This document shows, one piece after another, positions 1 to 8,038 of a stretch of 30,139 nt of DNA (within the stretch, counting starts at the first letter, position 1; every line of letters begins with the position of its first letter). This DNA comes from JBIQLO01 sp044464175 (GTDB lineage: Bacteria; Planctomycetota; Phycisphaerae; Tepidisphaerales; Tepidisphaeraceae). The stretch spans positions 1-30,139 of the forward strand of contig JBIQLO010000020.1 of the NCBI GenBank assembly GCA_044464175.1, in the 5' to 3' direction. The position numbers and the translations under genes are program-made. Under the pieces are notes generated by a model. The model searched no databases. It had not been told where the DNA came from and saw only the letters and a program-made list of their open reading frames with translations.

Positions 1-144
1 GATGCTCTTGTGATTGCGCGGATTGCGCCAGGCGCCCAGAAAGGCGCCGACGGTGTACAGGTGCAACACCTGCTGCAGCGGCAAAGCGATCTCCGTGCGC
101 ATCACCGCCGTCAACGGCAGATCCAATATCGGATTTTTCGTCAT
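1..144 (-). CDS. Unknown protein, N-terminal 48 residues only
   Basis: An open frame enters the window from the left edge and starts at an ATG at 144 on the minus strand. It begins MTKNPILDLPLTAVMRTEIA and continues with a hydrophobic LHLYTVGAFLGAW stretch before it is cut off. There is no stop in the 48 visible codons. A purine-rich AGAGAGCAGGG lies just upstream and could act as a weak ribosome binding site. A possible promoter lies about 100 bases upstream (250-277). The visible part is too short to assign a family, and the hydrophobic part could be an amphipathic helix or the start of a membrane segment. The frame is plausible because its codons favour G/C at third positions, as in neighbouring genes. 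Confidence 0.5.
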   Translation of the reverse strand, partial: MTKNPILDLPLTAVMRTEIALPLQQVLHLYTVGAFLGAWRNPRNHKSI

Positions 145-447
145 AGCCCTGCTCTCTTAGCCCAAAACCCCCAACACTCGCAGTCGGCATGGCATCCGTG
201 CCCTGCTGAACCACTCCGGTGGGAGGCCGGCCTCCGCCGACCTGCCTCTTACATACCGCGCTGGGGAGAATTGTCAAATGGGTGGGGAATGGCCCGATAA
301 TTGCTTTTATTATTTGTATAAATCGAGCGCGGCTTTCGGTCCGATCGCCGCCGGCGGTGCAAGAAACTGTGAATCCTGGTCGCGATCTGGCCGATATCTG
401 CGACAGAAGGACACTATTCGACCGCGGCTGCGGTAAAGGAGCGAACT
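145..447. other. Divergent intergenic region with one palindrome
   Basis: This spacer separates the minus-strand gene at 144 from the PilZ gene at 448. It holds a perfect 14-base palindrome GGAGGCCGGCCTCC at 222-235 and an AT-rich stretch at about 297-325 that is unlike the GC-rich surroundings. No convincing gene was seen. The sequence TTGTCAA at 271-277 can be read as a -35 element in both directions. Confidence 0.5.
250..277 (-). promoter_or_regulatory. Possible promoter for the truncated left-edge gene
   Basis: On the minus strand a perfect TTGACA (277-272) is followed after 16 bases by TATGTA (255-250). The -35 box is consensus but the -10 box is poor. Transcription would leave a leader of about 100 bases before the ATG at 144. 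Confidence 0.3.
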
Positions 448-897
448 GTGCAGGCAGTGCATCGGATGAGATCAGGGGCAGCGCAGATGCCCGTCCGGCT
501 GTCGGAGCGACAGTTGCAGCAGATGATTGACGCGCTCCAGAAGACGATGCCGCACCGGCAGGGGCTGCGTTACTGGCCGCGTTTGAGCCTGGAAGGGTTT
601 GTGACGCTGCAGCCGCTGGGGGCGGCCGAGCGCCAAAGTCCGCGGCAGGTGGGGGTGTATGACATTTCCCGCACGGGCGTGGCGGTGGTGGATATGGTGC
701 CTGCCTCTCCGGGGGAGCAGTTTTCCCTTCAGATCACGCGGCGGATGCACCGCCCGCTGGAAGTGCTCTGCACGGTGCGCAACTGCCGCCGGGAAATGGA
801 TGGATACATCATCGGGGCCGAATACGGCACCAGCAGCCTGGATGCGATGAACGCGCTGATCATGCCCTCGACCGCGCCCATGTCCCTGGCGCGGTAA
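448..897 (+). CDS. PilZ domain protein (c-di-GMP receptor type)
   Basis: A 149-residue protein read as a single PilZ domain. Both halves of the cyclic-di-GMP binding signature are present: RxxxR as R41-YWP-R45, and (D/N)xSxxG as D72-ISRT-G77. The spacing of about 30 residues and the beta-rich segment that follows (residues 65-127) fit the family. Such proteins bind c-di-GMP and pass the signal to a partner, often for motility, adhesion or exopolysaccharide. The N-terminal 35 residues are probably helical and may be the partner-binding part. The GTG start at 448 is chosen because AAAGGA lies 7 bases upstream; an in-frame ATG at 466 has no such site. The gene stands alone, so its target cannot be read from context. 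Confidence 0.85.
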   Translation: MQAVHRMRSGAAQMPVRLSERQLQQMIDALQKTMPHRQGLRYWPRLSLEGFVTLQPLGAAERQSPRQVGVYDISRTGVAVVDMVPASPGEQFSLQITRRMHRPLEVLCTVRNCRREMDGYIIGAEYGTSSLDAMNALIMPSTAPMSLAR

Positions 898-1045
898 CGG
901 GGAAGGAATCAGGCCCGTTTTTCATTTTTTTGCCCGAAGCGCTGGAGCTTTGGGGCAGGGCGCATTAAAGTGGGCAGGCGGTAGGCGGTGGAATTGCCGC
1001 AAACCTCGACCGATGTTTGGTCGTACCGCTGTTGAAAGGATTGTC

Positions 1046-1198
1046 ATGCCCCTGAAGCCGCCGTCGATCTTAAAAGCAGAAAAATGGACCCCCCGCCTCC
1101 GCCAGGCGGACCGCTGGATGCTTCGGCATCTGTGGATTCCGGCGGGCATCCTCATCCTGACCGCGATGATCTCCTTCGCCATTCAGCAGATTCATTAA
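1046..1198 (+). CDS. Small single-pass membrane protein, unknown function
   Basis: A 50-residue frame, MPLKPPSILKAEKW to the stop at 1196-1198. A strong AAAGGA site lies 5 bases before this ATG, which is why it is preferred to an earlier in-frame start at 950 that has none. Residues 1-29 are basic and polar, and residues 30-48 form one hydrophobic helix (LWIPAGILILTAMISFAI), so the protein is likely an inner-membrane protein with a positively charged cytoplasmic tail. It matches no family I recognise. The 148 bases before it contain no clear terminator or promoter. The gene converges on pdxJ. Confidence 0.55.
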   Translation: MPLKPPSILKAEKWTPRLRQADRWMLRHLWIPAGILILTAMISFAIQQIH

Positions 1199-1305
1199 AA
1201 CGGGGTGCGCCCGCAGACAGTGGGCACAAGGAGCCGCACAAAAACGAGGCGGTCGCAAAGCCATGCGCGCATCGTGCGCGGCACTCATTGCGGACCATAG
1301 AGCTT

Positions 1306-2034
1306 CTACGCGCGGTTGATCGCTTTTTCCATCAGTTGTCGCATTTCCGCCACGGCCGCGCGCAGGCCAATGAAAACGCTGCGGCAGATGATGGCGTGGC
1401 CGATGTTCAGCTCGCGCATGCCCTCAATGCGCGCCACGGGAGGCGTGTTGCGGTAGTTGAGGCCGTGGCCGGCATGGAGGCGCAGGCCGGCCTGGCGGAC
1501 GAGCTTTCCCGCCTCGATCAGGCGGTCGAGCTGCTTCTGGGCCTCTTCCCCCCCGGCGTTGGCGTATTCGCCGGTGTGCAGTTCGATGGCGTCAAAGCCG
1601 CACTGGCGGGCCAGTTCGATCTGGCGGGCGTCGGGGTCGATGAAGGCCGAGAGGCTGATCCCCAGCCCCTTCATGCGTCCGACGACGGCGGCGACGCGGT
1701 CGGGCTGGCGCGACAGGTCCAGCCCCCCTTCCGTGGTGACCTCCTGGCGGCGTTCGGGGACGAGGGTGGCCTGATCCGGCAGTGTCTTGCAGGCGATTTC
1801 CACGATCTCGTCGGCCAGGCTCATTTCCAGGTTCAATTTGCACTGAACCGTCTGGCGCAGGAGCTGAACATCCCGGTCGTTGATGTGGCGGCGGTCCTCG
1901 CGCAGGTGGACGGTGATGGCATGGGCCCCGCCCAGTTCCGCCTCGGCGGCGGCCCAGACGGGATCGGGCTCAAAAGTCCGGCGGGCCTGGCGCAGCGTGG
2001 CGACGTGATCGATATTGACACCCAGTTCAAGCAT
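1306..2034 (-). CDS. pdxJ: Pyridoxine 5'-phosphate synthase PdxJ
   Basis: PdxJ condenses 3-amino-2-oxopropyl phosphate with 1-deoxy-D-xylulose 5-phosphate to give pyridoxine 5'-phosphate, the last ring-closing step of de novo vitamin B6 synthesis. The 242-residue product has the usual length and family landmarks: LGVNIDHVATLRQAR at the N terminus, TVHLREDRRHI (H43), NLEM (E70), TTEGGLD, ELHTG and LHAGHGLNY (H190). H43, E70 and H190 correspond in position to the known catalytic His, Glu and His. The start at 2034 is chosen because the conserved N terminus begins there. A GTG 30 bases upstream would add a non-conserved tail. There is no SD site, and a strong promoter ends 7 bases before the ATG, so the mRNA is probably leaderless. 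The gene follows the DUF4838 gene but appears separately transcribed. Confidence 0.96.
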   Translation of the reverse strand: MLELGVNIDHVATLRQARRTFEPDPVWAAAEAELGGAHAITVHLREDRRHINDRDVQLLRQTVQCKLNLEMSLADEIVEIACKTLPDQATLVPERRQEVTTEGGLDLSRQPDRVAAVVGRMKGLGISLSAFIDPDARQIELARQCGFDAIELHTGEYANAGGEEAQKQLDRLIEAGKLVRQAGLRLHAGHGLNYRNTPPVARIEGMRELNIGHAIICRSVFIGLRAAVAEMRQLMEKAINRA

Positions 2035-2041
2035 GGGAGGG

Positions 2042-2071
2042 ATTATAGATTGATCCCTCGTCACTTGTCAC
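2042..2071 (-). promoter_or_regulatory. pdxJ promoter, predicted leaderless transcript
   Basis: On the minus strand GTGACA (2071-2066) is followed by an 18-base spacer and a perfect TATAAT (2047-2042). Only 7 bases (CCCTCCC) separate the -10 box from the pdxJ ATG, so transcription should start at or within a base or two of the start codon. The -35 box overlaps the last codons of the upstream DUF4838 gene. Confidence 0.7.
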
Positions 2072-4985
2072 TGGTTCCCGGGCGATCGCCCTGGGCCAGG
2101 AGGCTGACGCCCTTGTAGATGCCGCTCATGTTCGTGGTCTTGGTGACGCCCACGGCAATGGTGTTGGTCCCCTCCGTGAGGGCAGGGGTGATATCGAAAT
2201 GGAACGGCTGATCCCATCCAGCGCCATCGGGCCCCAGGGGGTGCTGGCCGACCTTCCGACCATTGACATATATCTCCGCGTCGCCGTCCACCGCGCCGAA
2301 CAGCAGCAGCAGGCGTTCGCCGGCTTCGAGTTTGGGGGCGGAGAAGGTTTTGCGGTACCAGGCGGTGCCGTGGTAATCCTCAAAACCCTGGTTTTGCCAC
2401 CAGTCGGTGGCGCTGACGCTTTCCCATGCGGCATCGTCAAAACCGGGGCGGGAAAACCCTTTTTTCAGGCCGACCTTGTCCGGATCGGTCTGGAAACGCC
2501 AACCTTCGTCCAAAACCCTCAGGACGCGCGCCTGCGGCAGAGCGCGGACGGCCGCCTCCCTCGCCGCATCGGCCTGGTTCTGGGTTTGGAGCCGCACGCC
2601 GGATGTATCTTCCCGGCAACTCAGCGGCGTTTTCGGCGGAAGGTAAACGTAAATCGGGGCCGCCCTGGCCTGCAAATAAAGCGTGCCGTTTTGGTAGGTT
2701 CCCTCGGCCGGGACGGCATTGGGAATGCTCAGTTCATAGCGCGCATCGGCCTCGGCCTTCGACTGGGGAATGATTTGCTGCGGCACGATGCGCACCAAAT
2801 ACGGCGTTCCGGCCTTTGCCTTAAATGAAATCGTTCCCCCTGAATAGAGCAGTCCCTCGCTTAGCAGCGCGATTTTCTCCCCATCCTGTTCGTACACGCG
2901 ATACCCGAGAAAAGCGCTGCCGGGGCGGACATTGGCGGGCGTCAGGCGAATCTCCCCGGCCTTGACCGCGTAAAGCAGAAGGTAGCCGGCGTTGGGCGCT
3001 TTTTCAGCGGGCCGGCCCTTGCCGGCGGCGGGCGGTTGGGACAGATTCACCTTCACGGGCGTGCGCGGAGGCTGATTCAAATACCACAAAATCGGGAACT
3101 CATCGAACGGCAGGTCTTTTTTCTTCGGAAAGAGCAGCGCCGCCACCTGCGCGTCCGTTCGTTTCAGCGGCGAATCGCCTGCGGCAAAGTCTTTGGGCAG
3201 ATACCCGGCGTTGCGCAGCCGCCACTGCAGCACGCTCAGGTTGTCGCCGATCAACTGCAACCGCCGTTTCTGGAGGTCGGTCATCGGCCGGGCTTCGGCT
3301 TCCTGGTAGAGTCGCTCCAACTCCGGGTAATGCGGCCCGAACAGCTGCTCGAACATCCGTTCCGTTGCGAAATAGCGGACCGATTCATTCCGCCTGTAGT
3401 AATCGGAAAACCATCCGTTCAACTTGTCGTAAAGCCGCTCCATCACCGCGCCGGCCTCGGGGCCGTAGGCGCGGGCCAGCCATTGGTTGCGCAGCAACAC
3501 CGCGTCGAGCTTGGGATTCCAGAGCAGCTTCGCGTCGATGTAGTTGGTCAGAGCGGACTGGCTCCAGGAGATGTTGCCATAGAAATAAGCGCCCTTGATG
3601 TGATATTTCAGCAATCGCGGAAAGATGAAATTGAGAATATCCGCGGCGGGCGGGGTCAGCATGCCGTTGGGAAAGCGAAAAATCTGGTTGGGCAGGTCGT
3701 AATAAAACCAGGTCTCGGGCGAAACCTCAGCCCAGCCGCTCATCACATGTTCGAATTGCTTTCGCGTATCGTCGCGGTAGAGCATGTATCCGTAATCAAA
3801 CGACGGAGCGATATAGGGAATAAAATTGTCCGGCAGAGTCATTCCGCCCTTGCGCGGCGGATAGAGATATTGCGCGTAGATGAAGCCGGCGAGCTTGCCC
3901 TGCGGGTATTCCCGGGCGACGATGTTCGACACGTCGCGATACCACTTCAGAATCAGGGGCGAGACCGAAGGAAATTGGCTTCCCGGCGGCGGCGGATCGT
4001 ACAGCAGCTTGCTGGCCGGACTTTCGCTGAACCCCCTCCCATCGGAGGGAGAGAGGGAATAGGTGTTCATGTGGGGATTGGCTTTCAAGGCCGCAATCGC
4101 CTTTTCCGCGAAATACCGGACCAGGTCGGGATTGGTGGTTTCCAGCTTGGCGTAAGTGTCTTTGGGCGGAGGGCGCCGGCCGGAGGCATCCATTGCGAAC
4201 CAATCCGGATGCGCCTTGTACAGCGCCCGGATGGCGGGTGAATGGACATCATGACCGTCACCGTTGTTGAGAGTGATCCAGAAGCTATGACCGCCGTTGA
4301 GGCGGAATGAGAATCCCAGCTTCTGGTGGTCGCGCCAGCGGGCGACGGCCGGAAGGTCCTGCGTCCACTTCTGGAGATATCCGAGGTAACGCAGCACAAA
4401 TTCTGGGGATTCGGTGCGATCGACGGGATCCATCCGGAATGTCGCGCGCCGCGGGACATCCCGCCCGATATCGCCGGGCATCAGCCAGCGTACATCCAGA
4501 AAATCCTCCAGAAACGTGTAGACCCCATTGGCCGTGCCGTTGCTGAAACCGCCGTTTTCCGTGTACTGCGGACCGGGAATGCCGGGCTGCGGCGCCATGT
4601 CTCCATAATTTTTTCGGGAAGTGGCGACCTTTGCCGCCGTGTCCAGCCCGATGATGTAGAGATTGGTCCCCTTGGTCACAATCCGAAAGCCGTCGGGCGG
4701 AATTTTGTCGGCGGACAATCCCGCGGCCTTCGCCTGCTTCGTCGAACCGAGGCTGATGAACGCGTCGCCGGCCTTCCCATCATCCTTCACGATCGACAGT
4801 TTCGCGCCGGTGGCCAGTTCGATGTCCTTTTGCAACTCCTGGGCCGCCTGTCGCACGGATGCCGGCGGCTGGGCCGGAATCACGATTGAGTAATCACTCT
4901 GGCCATGATCCGCCAATGTCAGCGCCGCCGACGCAGCGCTGACGGCCATTGCGACGGCCGCAATTGCGGCAAATAGTCGAACCAT
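2061..4985 (-). CDS. Secreted DUF4838 glycosidase-like protein with C-terminal beta-galactosidase-type domain
   Basis: A 974-residue exported protein. The start at 4985 is supported by AGGAG 5 bases upstream and by a signal peptide directly after it (MVRLFAAIAAVAMAVSAASA). Residues about 25-170 resemble the N-terminal alpha/beta domain of alpha-glucuronidase-type enzymes (AAQELQKDIELATG, then ISLG and DGFRIVTKG). Residues about 200-600 carry the DUF4838 core, with SLSPSDG near 310-316 and APSFDYGY further on. Residues about 828-967 form a jelly roll of the sugar-binding type seen in GH2 enzymes (GTAWYRKTF, IYVNGRKVG, FDITPAL). The family is thought to act on uronic acid-rich or complex glycans, but no substrate is established. 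It is the last gene of cassette 1, 76 bases after the pseudopilin. The DUF4838 protein at 20847-23321 is a paralogue without the GH2-type domain. Confidence 0.85.
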   Translation of the reverse strand: MVRLFAAIAAVAMAVSAASAALTLADHGQSDYSIVIPAQPPASVRQAAQELQKDIELATGAKLSIVKDDGKAGDAFISLGSTKQAKAAGLSADKIPPDGFRIVTKGTNLYIIGLDTAAKVATSRKNYGDMAPQPGIPGPQYTENGGFSNGTANGVYTFLEDFLDVRWLMPGDIGRDVPRRATFRMDPVDRTESPEFVLRYLGYLQKWTQDLPAVARWRDHQKLGFSFRLNGGHSFWITLNNGDGHDVHSPAIRALYKAHPDWFAMDASGRRPPPKDTYAKLETTNPDLVRYFAEKAIAALKANPHMNTYSLSPSDGRGFSESPASKLLYDPPPPGSQFPSVSPLILKWYRDVSNIVAREYPQGKLAGFIYAQYLYPPRKGGMTLPDNFIPYIAPSFDYGYMLYRDDTRKQFEHVMSGWAEVSPETWFYYDLPNQIFRFPNGMLTPPAADILNFIFPRLLKYHIKGAYFYGNISWSQSALTNYIDAKLLWNPKLDAVLLRNQWLARAYGPEAGAVMERLYDKLNGWFSDYYRRNESVRYFATERMFEQLFGPHYPELERLYQEAEARPMTDLQKRRLQLIGDNLSVLQWRLRNAGYLPKDFAAGDSPLKRTDAQVAALLFPKKKDLPFDEFPILWYLNQPPRTPVKVNLSQPPAAGKGRPAEKAPNAGYLLLYAVKAGEIRLTPANVRPGSAFLGYRVYEQDGEKIALLSEGLLYSGGTISFKAKAGTPYLVRIVPQQIIPQSKAEADARYELSIPNAVPAEGTYQNGTLYLQARAAPIYVYLPPKTPLSCREDTSGVRLQTQNQADAAREAAVRALPQARVLRVLDEGWRFQTDPDKVGLKKGFSRPGFDDAAWESVSATDWWQNQGFEDYHGTAWYRKTFSAPKLEAGERLLLLFGAVDGDAEIYVNGRKVGQHPLGPDGAGWDQPFHFDITPALTEGTNTIAVGVTKTTNMSGIYKGVSLLAQGDRPGTSDK

Positions 4986-5061
4986 GCGATCTCCTGTGAA
5001 CGACGCTCCCGGCGGACGGTCAAGCATCCAGGGGCATTCCTGGGACGGACCCCACCAACAC

Positions 5062-5793
5062 TCATGGATTAGGCGCATCTCCAAACGCCGCGGTCGATTC
5101 GATCACATGATTGTCGGGGTTGTTGTTGATCTTGTTCCACGGGTCATAAACCACGTAATAGCCGCTGGATGTCAGCATGAACGATCCCCATTCGTTGGGC
5201 TCGAATTTCACGCTCCCGTCGGTGAACAGAACATTGGCGCCGCGCCGGTGGGCCGTGTGCCAGCGCCCGCTGGAGGTGATGCTCGTCGACGGCATCTCGC
5301 CATAAATGAAATCCATGGCCAGCGCGTCGGTGGACTTGGTATGGATCAGGCGCGGGCCAAACAGCCGCCTCTTGTTGGCGGCCGAATCGGCGTAAAAGTT
5401 GTTCAAAAAGAGATAACCGGTGTATCCCGCATCGGCATACGAGTTCCAAGTCGGAAATCCGGTGCGGATGTTGGGACAGAAAAACACTTCTTTGGTTTTC
5501 GTGTACGGCACGTAAAGATTCGATTCACTGGCGCTGATCGTTCCCCCGTCCAGCTTATATAAATTGAACCGAAAGGGGTAATTCCAATAGGCCGCCCGCC
5601 CCAGCCAGTCATGGTTGTCCATGGCGTACATCCGCATCGCCAGGCCCACCTGCCGAAGCTGGCTGGCGCAGGCAACGACTTTGGCCGCCTCCCGAGCTCG
5701 GTTCAGCGCGGGCAAGAGAATCGCAATCAGAGTGCTTATAATTCCAATGACGACCAGAAGTTCCACCAGGGTAAATCCGTGTGTTCGCTTCAT
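5062..5793 (-). CDS. Prepilin-like protein (pseudopilin) of the H-X9-DG type, cassette 1
   Basis: A 243-residue protein with a class III (type IV pilin) signal: a short basic leader MKRTHG, predicted prepilin-peptidase cleavage before F7, Glu at mature position 5, then a hydrophobic helix (LVELLVVIGIISTLIAILLPAL). The C-terminal part has H followed after nine residues by DG (HRRGANVLFTDG), the mark of a family greatly expanded in Planctomycetota. Such proteins are anchored by the helix and may assemble into short fibres; their roles are mostly unknown. AAAGGAG lies 6 bases before the ATG. The ATG overlaps the stop of the upstream LacI gene (ATGA), which implies translational coupling. The DUF4838 gene follows in the same direction. 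Confidence 0.9.
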   Translation of the reverse strand: MKRTHGFTLVELLVVIGIISTLIAILLPALNRAREAAKVVACASQLRQVGLAMRMYAMDNHDWLGRAAYWNYPFRFNLYKLDGGTISASESNLYVPYTKTKEVFFCPNIRTGFPTWNSYADAGYTGYLFLNNFYADSAANKRRLFGPRLIHTKSTDALAMDFIYGEMPSTSITSSGRWHTAHRRGANVLFTDGSVKFEPNEWGSFMLTSSGYYVVYDPWNKINNNPDNHVIESTAAFGDAPNP

Positions 5794-6881
5794 AAGAAGC
5801 TCCTTTGCAAAGAATATCGATCAGGTTGCTTGACTGGGACGCCGCCGCTGAGGGACGGCCCGTCCACGAACAAGGCGCGCAATTCCGTCCGGGCGGGAAC
5901 GGATGCTTTCGGGTTGATGATTTGATCCAGCAGGACCTTGGCCAGCGTCTGGCCATGGTCATAAAAGCGGTAGTCGATGCTGGCCAGCGGGACCGGTGAT
6001 TCGGCGGCGTATGGGGCGTGATCCACGCTGAGAATCCGGACGTCGCCCGGAATGTTGATCGCATTGTCGCCCAGGGCCGACACCCCGGCCATGGCCAGGT
6101 GATCGGCGCCATAGATAATGCAATCGGGCAATGGGCCTCGCTTGATCAGTTCATGCGTATGGCGGTAACCGTCCAACTCGCGCAGGGTGGGGATCACCAA
6201 TTCATCGGGCAACTGGATGCCGGACCGGATCAACGCCTCGCGGAATAACTCAAAGCGTGCCACGCGTTCGTTCACAATTTGGTTGACCCGCCCGATATAG
6301 GCGACCCGCCGGCAGCCAAGCTCCCGGAGCCGGTCAACGGCCTGGTGAACCGCCGGCTCCAGATTGACCGTCACCGTCGGCATGCCGGCCGCTCCGAGTG
6401 TCTCGTCCATCGAGACCGCCGCAACCCCCGCGGCTCGCATCCGCCGGACCAACTCGGCCGCATCGCGTGCCTGCAGCTTCCGATATCCCATGAAGACGAC
6501 CCCATCCACCGATTGTTCCCGCAGCACCTGCCGCCGCAGATCCTCCAAAGCGTCACCGGCCCGGGAACTCAGCCAATTGACCTGATAACCGCGGGTTCCG
6601 GCAAACGCGCCGACCCCGTCCAGGGTGACAACATTGAGCGCGACCGTGGCGCGCCAGACATTGTTGGAGGCAATGCCCGAATCCACCTGAACGGCCAAGG
6701 TCATGGTGGAGCGGTGGCGCAACTGGCGCGCCTGGCGAGAGGGGCGATAGCCCAGGCGGTCGGCGATTTCCAGGATGCGCTGGCGGGAGGCGGGGCTGTA
6801 GCCGGGGCGGCCCTGGAGGATCTGGGCCACGGAGCTTTTGGCCATGCCGGTTTCGCGCGCGATGTCGAGGATTGTTGCCAT
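5790..6881 (-). CDS. LacI-family transcriptional regulator, cassette 1
   Basis: A 363-residue repressor-type protein. Residues 2-50 form the LacI helix-turn-helix and hinge region (ATILDIARETGMAKSSVAQILQG, then RQRILEIADRLGYRPS), and the rest is the periplasmic-binding-protein-like sugar-sensing domain (VDGVVFMGYRK, RVAYIGRVN, VRILSVDH). The recognition helix SSVAQILQG differs from the common TVSRVLN. The start at 6881 matches the family's N terminus; only AGGA directly touching the ATG is present, so SD use is unlikely. A promoter and a 14-base near-palindrome lie immediately upstream. The gene's stop overlaps the pseudopilin start, so regulator, pseudopilin and enzyme are probably cotranscribed. 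The effector is probably a sugar released by the DUF4838 enzyme, which is inference. Confidence 0.92.
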   Translation of the reverse strand: MATILDIARETGMAKSSVAQILQGRPGYSPASRQRILEIADRLGYRPSRQARQLRHRSTMTLAVQVDSGIASNNVWRATVALNVVTLDGVGAFAGTRGYQVNWLSSRAGDALEDLRRQVLREQSVDGVVFMGYRKLQARDAAELVRRMRAAGVAAVSMDETLGAAGMPTVTVNLEPAVHQAVDRLRELGCRRVAYIGRVNQIVNERVARFELFREALIRSGIQLPDELVIPTLRELDGYRHTHELIKRGPLPDCIIYGADHLAMAGVSALGDNAINIPGDVRILSVDHAPYAAESPVPLASIDYRFYDHGQTLAKVLLDQIINPKASVPARTELRALFVDGPSLSGGVPVKQPDRYSLQRSFL

Positions 6882-6895
6882 TCCTACCGGTATGA
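6882..6895. promoter_or_regulatory. Candidate autoregulatory operator of the cassette 1 LacI regulator
   Basis: TCCTACCGGTATGA is a 14-base palindrome with one mismatched pair and a central CG, the usual form of LacI-family operators. It sits between the -10 box and the start codon and overlaps the -10 box. It also lies inside a wider pair of 7-base arms, TTCCTAC (6881-6887) and GTAGGAA (6898-6904). Binding there would block transcription. Confidence 0.55.
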
Positions 6896-6919
6896 TAGTA
6901 GGAAAATGGGACTCGTCAA
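6892..6919 (-). promoter_or_regulatory. Promoter of cassette 1 (LacI, pseudopilin, DUF4838)
   Basis: On the minus strand TTGACG (6919-6914) is followed by 16 bases and TATCAT (6897-6892), each matching five of six consensus bases. The start codon lies only 10 bases beyond the -10 box, so the leader is at most a few bases long. Confidence 0.6.
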
Positions 6920-6920
6920 G

Positions 6921-6949
6921 AAAAATCCGGACTCCGCCGCAGAGTCCGG
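6921..6949 (-). terminator. Rho-independent terminator reading toward cassette 1
   Basis: CCGGACTC and GAGTCCGG form a perfect 8-bp stem (6927-6949) with a 7-base loop. Read on the minus strand the stem is followed by ATTTTT, the typical U-tract. It ends right before the cassette 1 promoter, so it probably stops minus-strand (antisense) transcription coming from the 7070 region. Confidence 0.6.
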
Positions 6950-7069
6950 TTGGGCAATTTAGGGGGTCTGGGAAAGGCGATTTCATCCTTCGGCGCTGCC
7001 GAAAGGCGAATTGCGGATGCGGGAGGCCGGTTGCATCCGATGTATTCATGGAACAGAATCGTCTGACGC

Positions 7070-8038
7070 ATGAATCCACGGCTCAAGAAGTCCGCCTTGT
7101 TCATCCTCCGTTGGGGCATCGCCATCGCCGGCATCTGGTGGGTGGTGGCCAACATGAGCCTGCGCGACCATGTGCTGGTGCTGGATACGCATCAGATCCC
7201 CCACACCGCGACGCTGAGCCGGCCGGGGGGGGAGGGGGATCCGGTTTACCACATCCTTGATCCCCAGACGGGGCGGGTGCGGATGGTGGACGCCGACCAG
7301 GTCATCAATGCCCCCGACCGCCCGCAGGTGACCGCGCGGCTGGAGGGGAAGGAGATGAAGGTCAAGCTGCTGGGGCTGGACCTGACGGGGGACGTCAGCC
7401 GCAATCCACGGGTGGCCAGGCTGCTGATCCAGAAGCCGGGGACGCACCAGGGCGTCTGGATTTCGCCGGCCCAAGCGCCGGGCTATCAGCTGCACGTGCC
7501 CCACGCCCGGGTGCATATCGGGCTGATCACGATGGTGCGTCAGGCCAATCCGCTGCTGCTGTGGCTGGCGCTGTTGGTCTTTCCGATGACCTACATCATC
7601 ACCAGCTACCGCTGGGGCAAGCTGATGGATGTTCTGGAGATCCACCTGCCGCTGTCGCGGACCTTCGTGCTGAACATGGTCGGGGCGTTCTACAACACCT
7701 TCATGCCCGGCTCGACCGGTGGCGACCTGCTCAAGGCGTATTATGCCAGCAAACAGACCCCCCACCGCGTCCATGCGGTGATGAGCGTGCTGGTGGACCG
7801 GGTGATCGGGCTGATCGCCCTGATCCTTCTCGGCGGCGTCATGGCCGGGGCGATGGTGATAGGGATTTACATGCGGCACGGGCCCAGCAACGATCCGGTG
7901 GCCCGCATCTGCCTGCGGGTGGCGGTGGTGGCGGCGCTGGGGCTGGGTGGGATGGTCGTGGGACTGGTGGTCTATTACCACCCGGCGCTGCGGCGGAGAC
8001 TGGGGATCGATTTTCTGCTCAGCCGCCTGCCGATGTAG
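7070..8038 (+). pseudogene. UPF0104/LPG-synthase-type membrane protein, N-terminal part, ended by an in-frame TAG
   Basis: The 322 codons before the TAG at 8036-8038 encode the first part of a flippase-like integral membrane protein related to the membrane domain of lysylphosphatidylglycerol synthase (PF03706-type). The signature NTFMPGSTGGDLLKAYY and the VDRVIGL helix are present. A first membrane helix (residues about 8-28) is followed by an unusually long soluble stretch to about residue 150, then by helices near 160-180, 235-262 and 280-305. The same reading frame continues after the TAG into the conserved C-terminal half, so the stop cuts one gene in two. A CAG to TAG change is the simplest explanation. 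No SD site precedes the ATG at 7070. Relatives handle lipid-linked substrates, but the substrate here is unknown. Confidence 0.75.

Noticed and set aside
1084..2118. 344-codon plus-strand frame covering pdxJ
   Set aside because: It overlaps pdxJ on the opposite strand and the small membrane protein gene, with no SD site or recognised motif.
4022..4062. Palindrome-like CCCTCCCATCGGAGGG and following sequence
   Set aside because: It lies inside the DUF4838 coding sequence at SLSPSDG, a motif conserved in the paralogue at 20847-23321, so protein coding explains it.
8036..8038. Genome-wide reassignment of TAG as a sense codon
   Set aside because: smpB (13467-13469), the tRNA-binding-domain gene (26967-26969) and others end properly at TAG, so it is a normal stop here.
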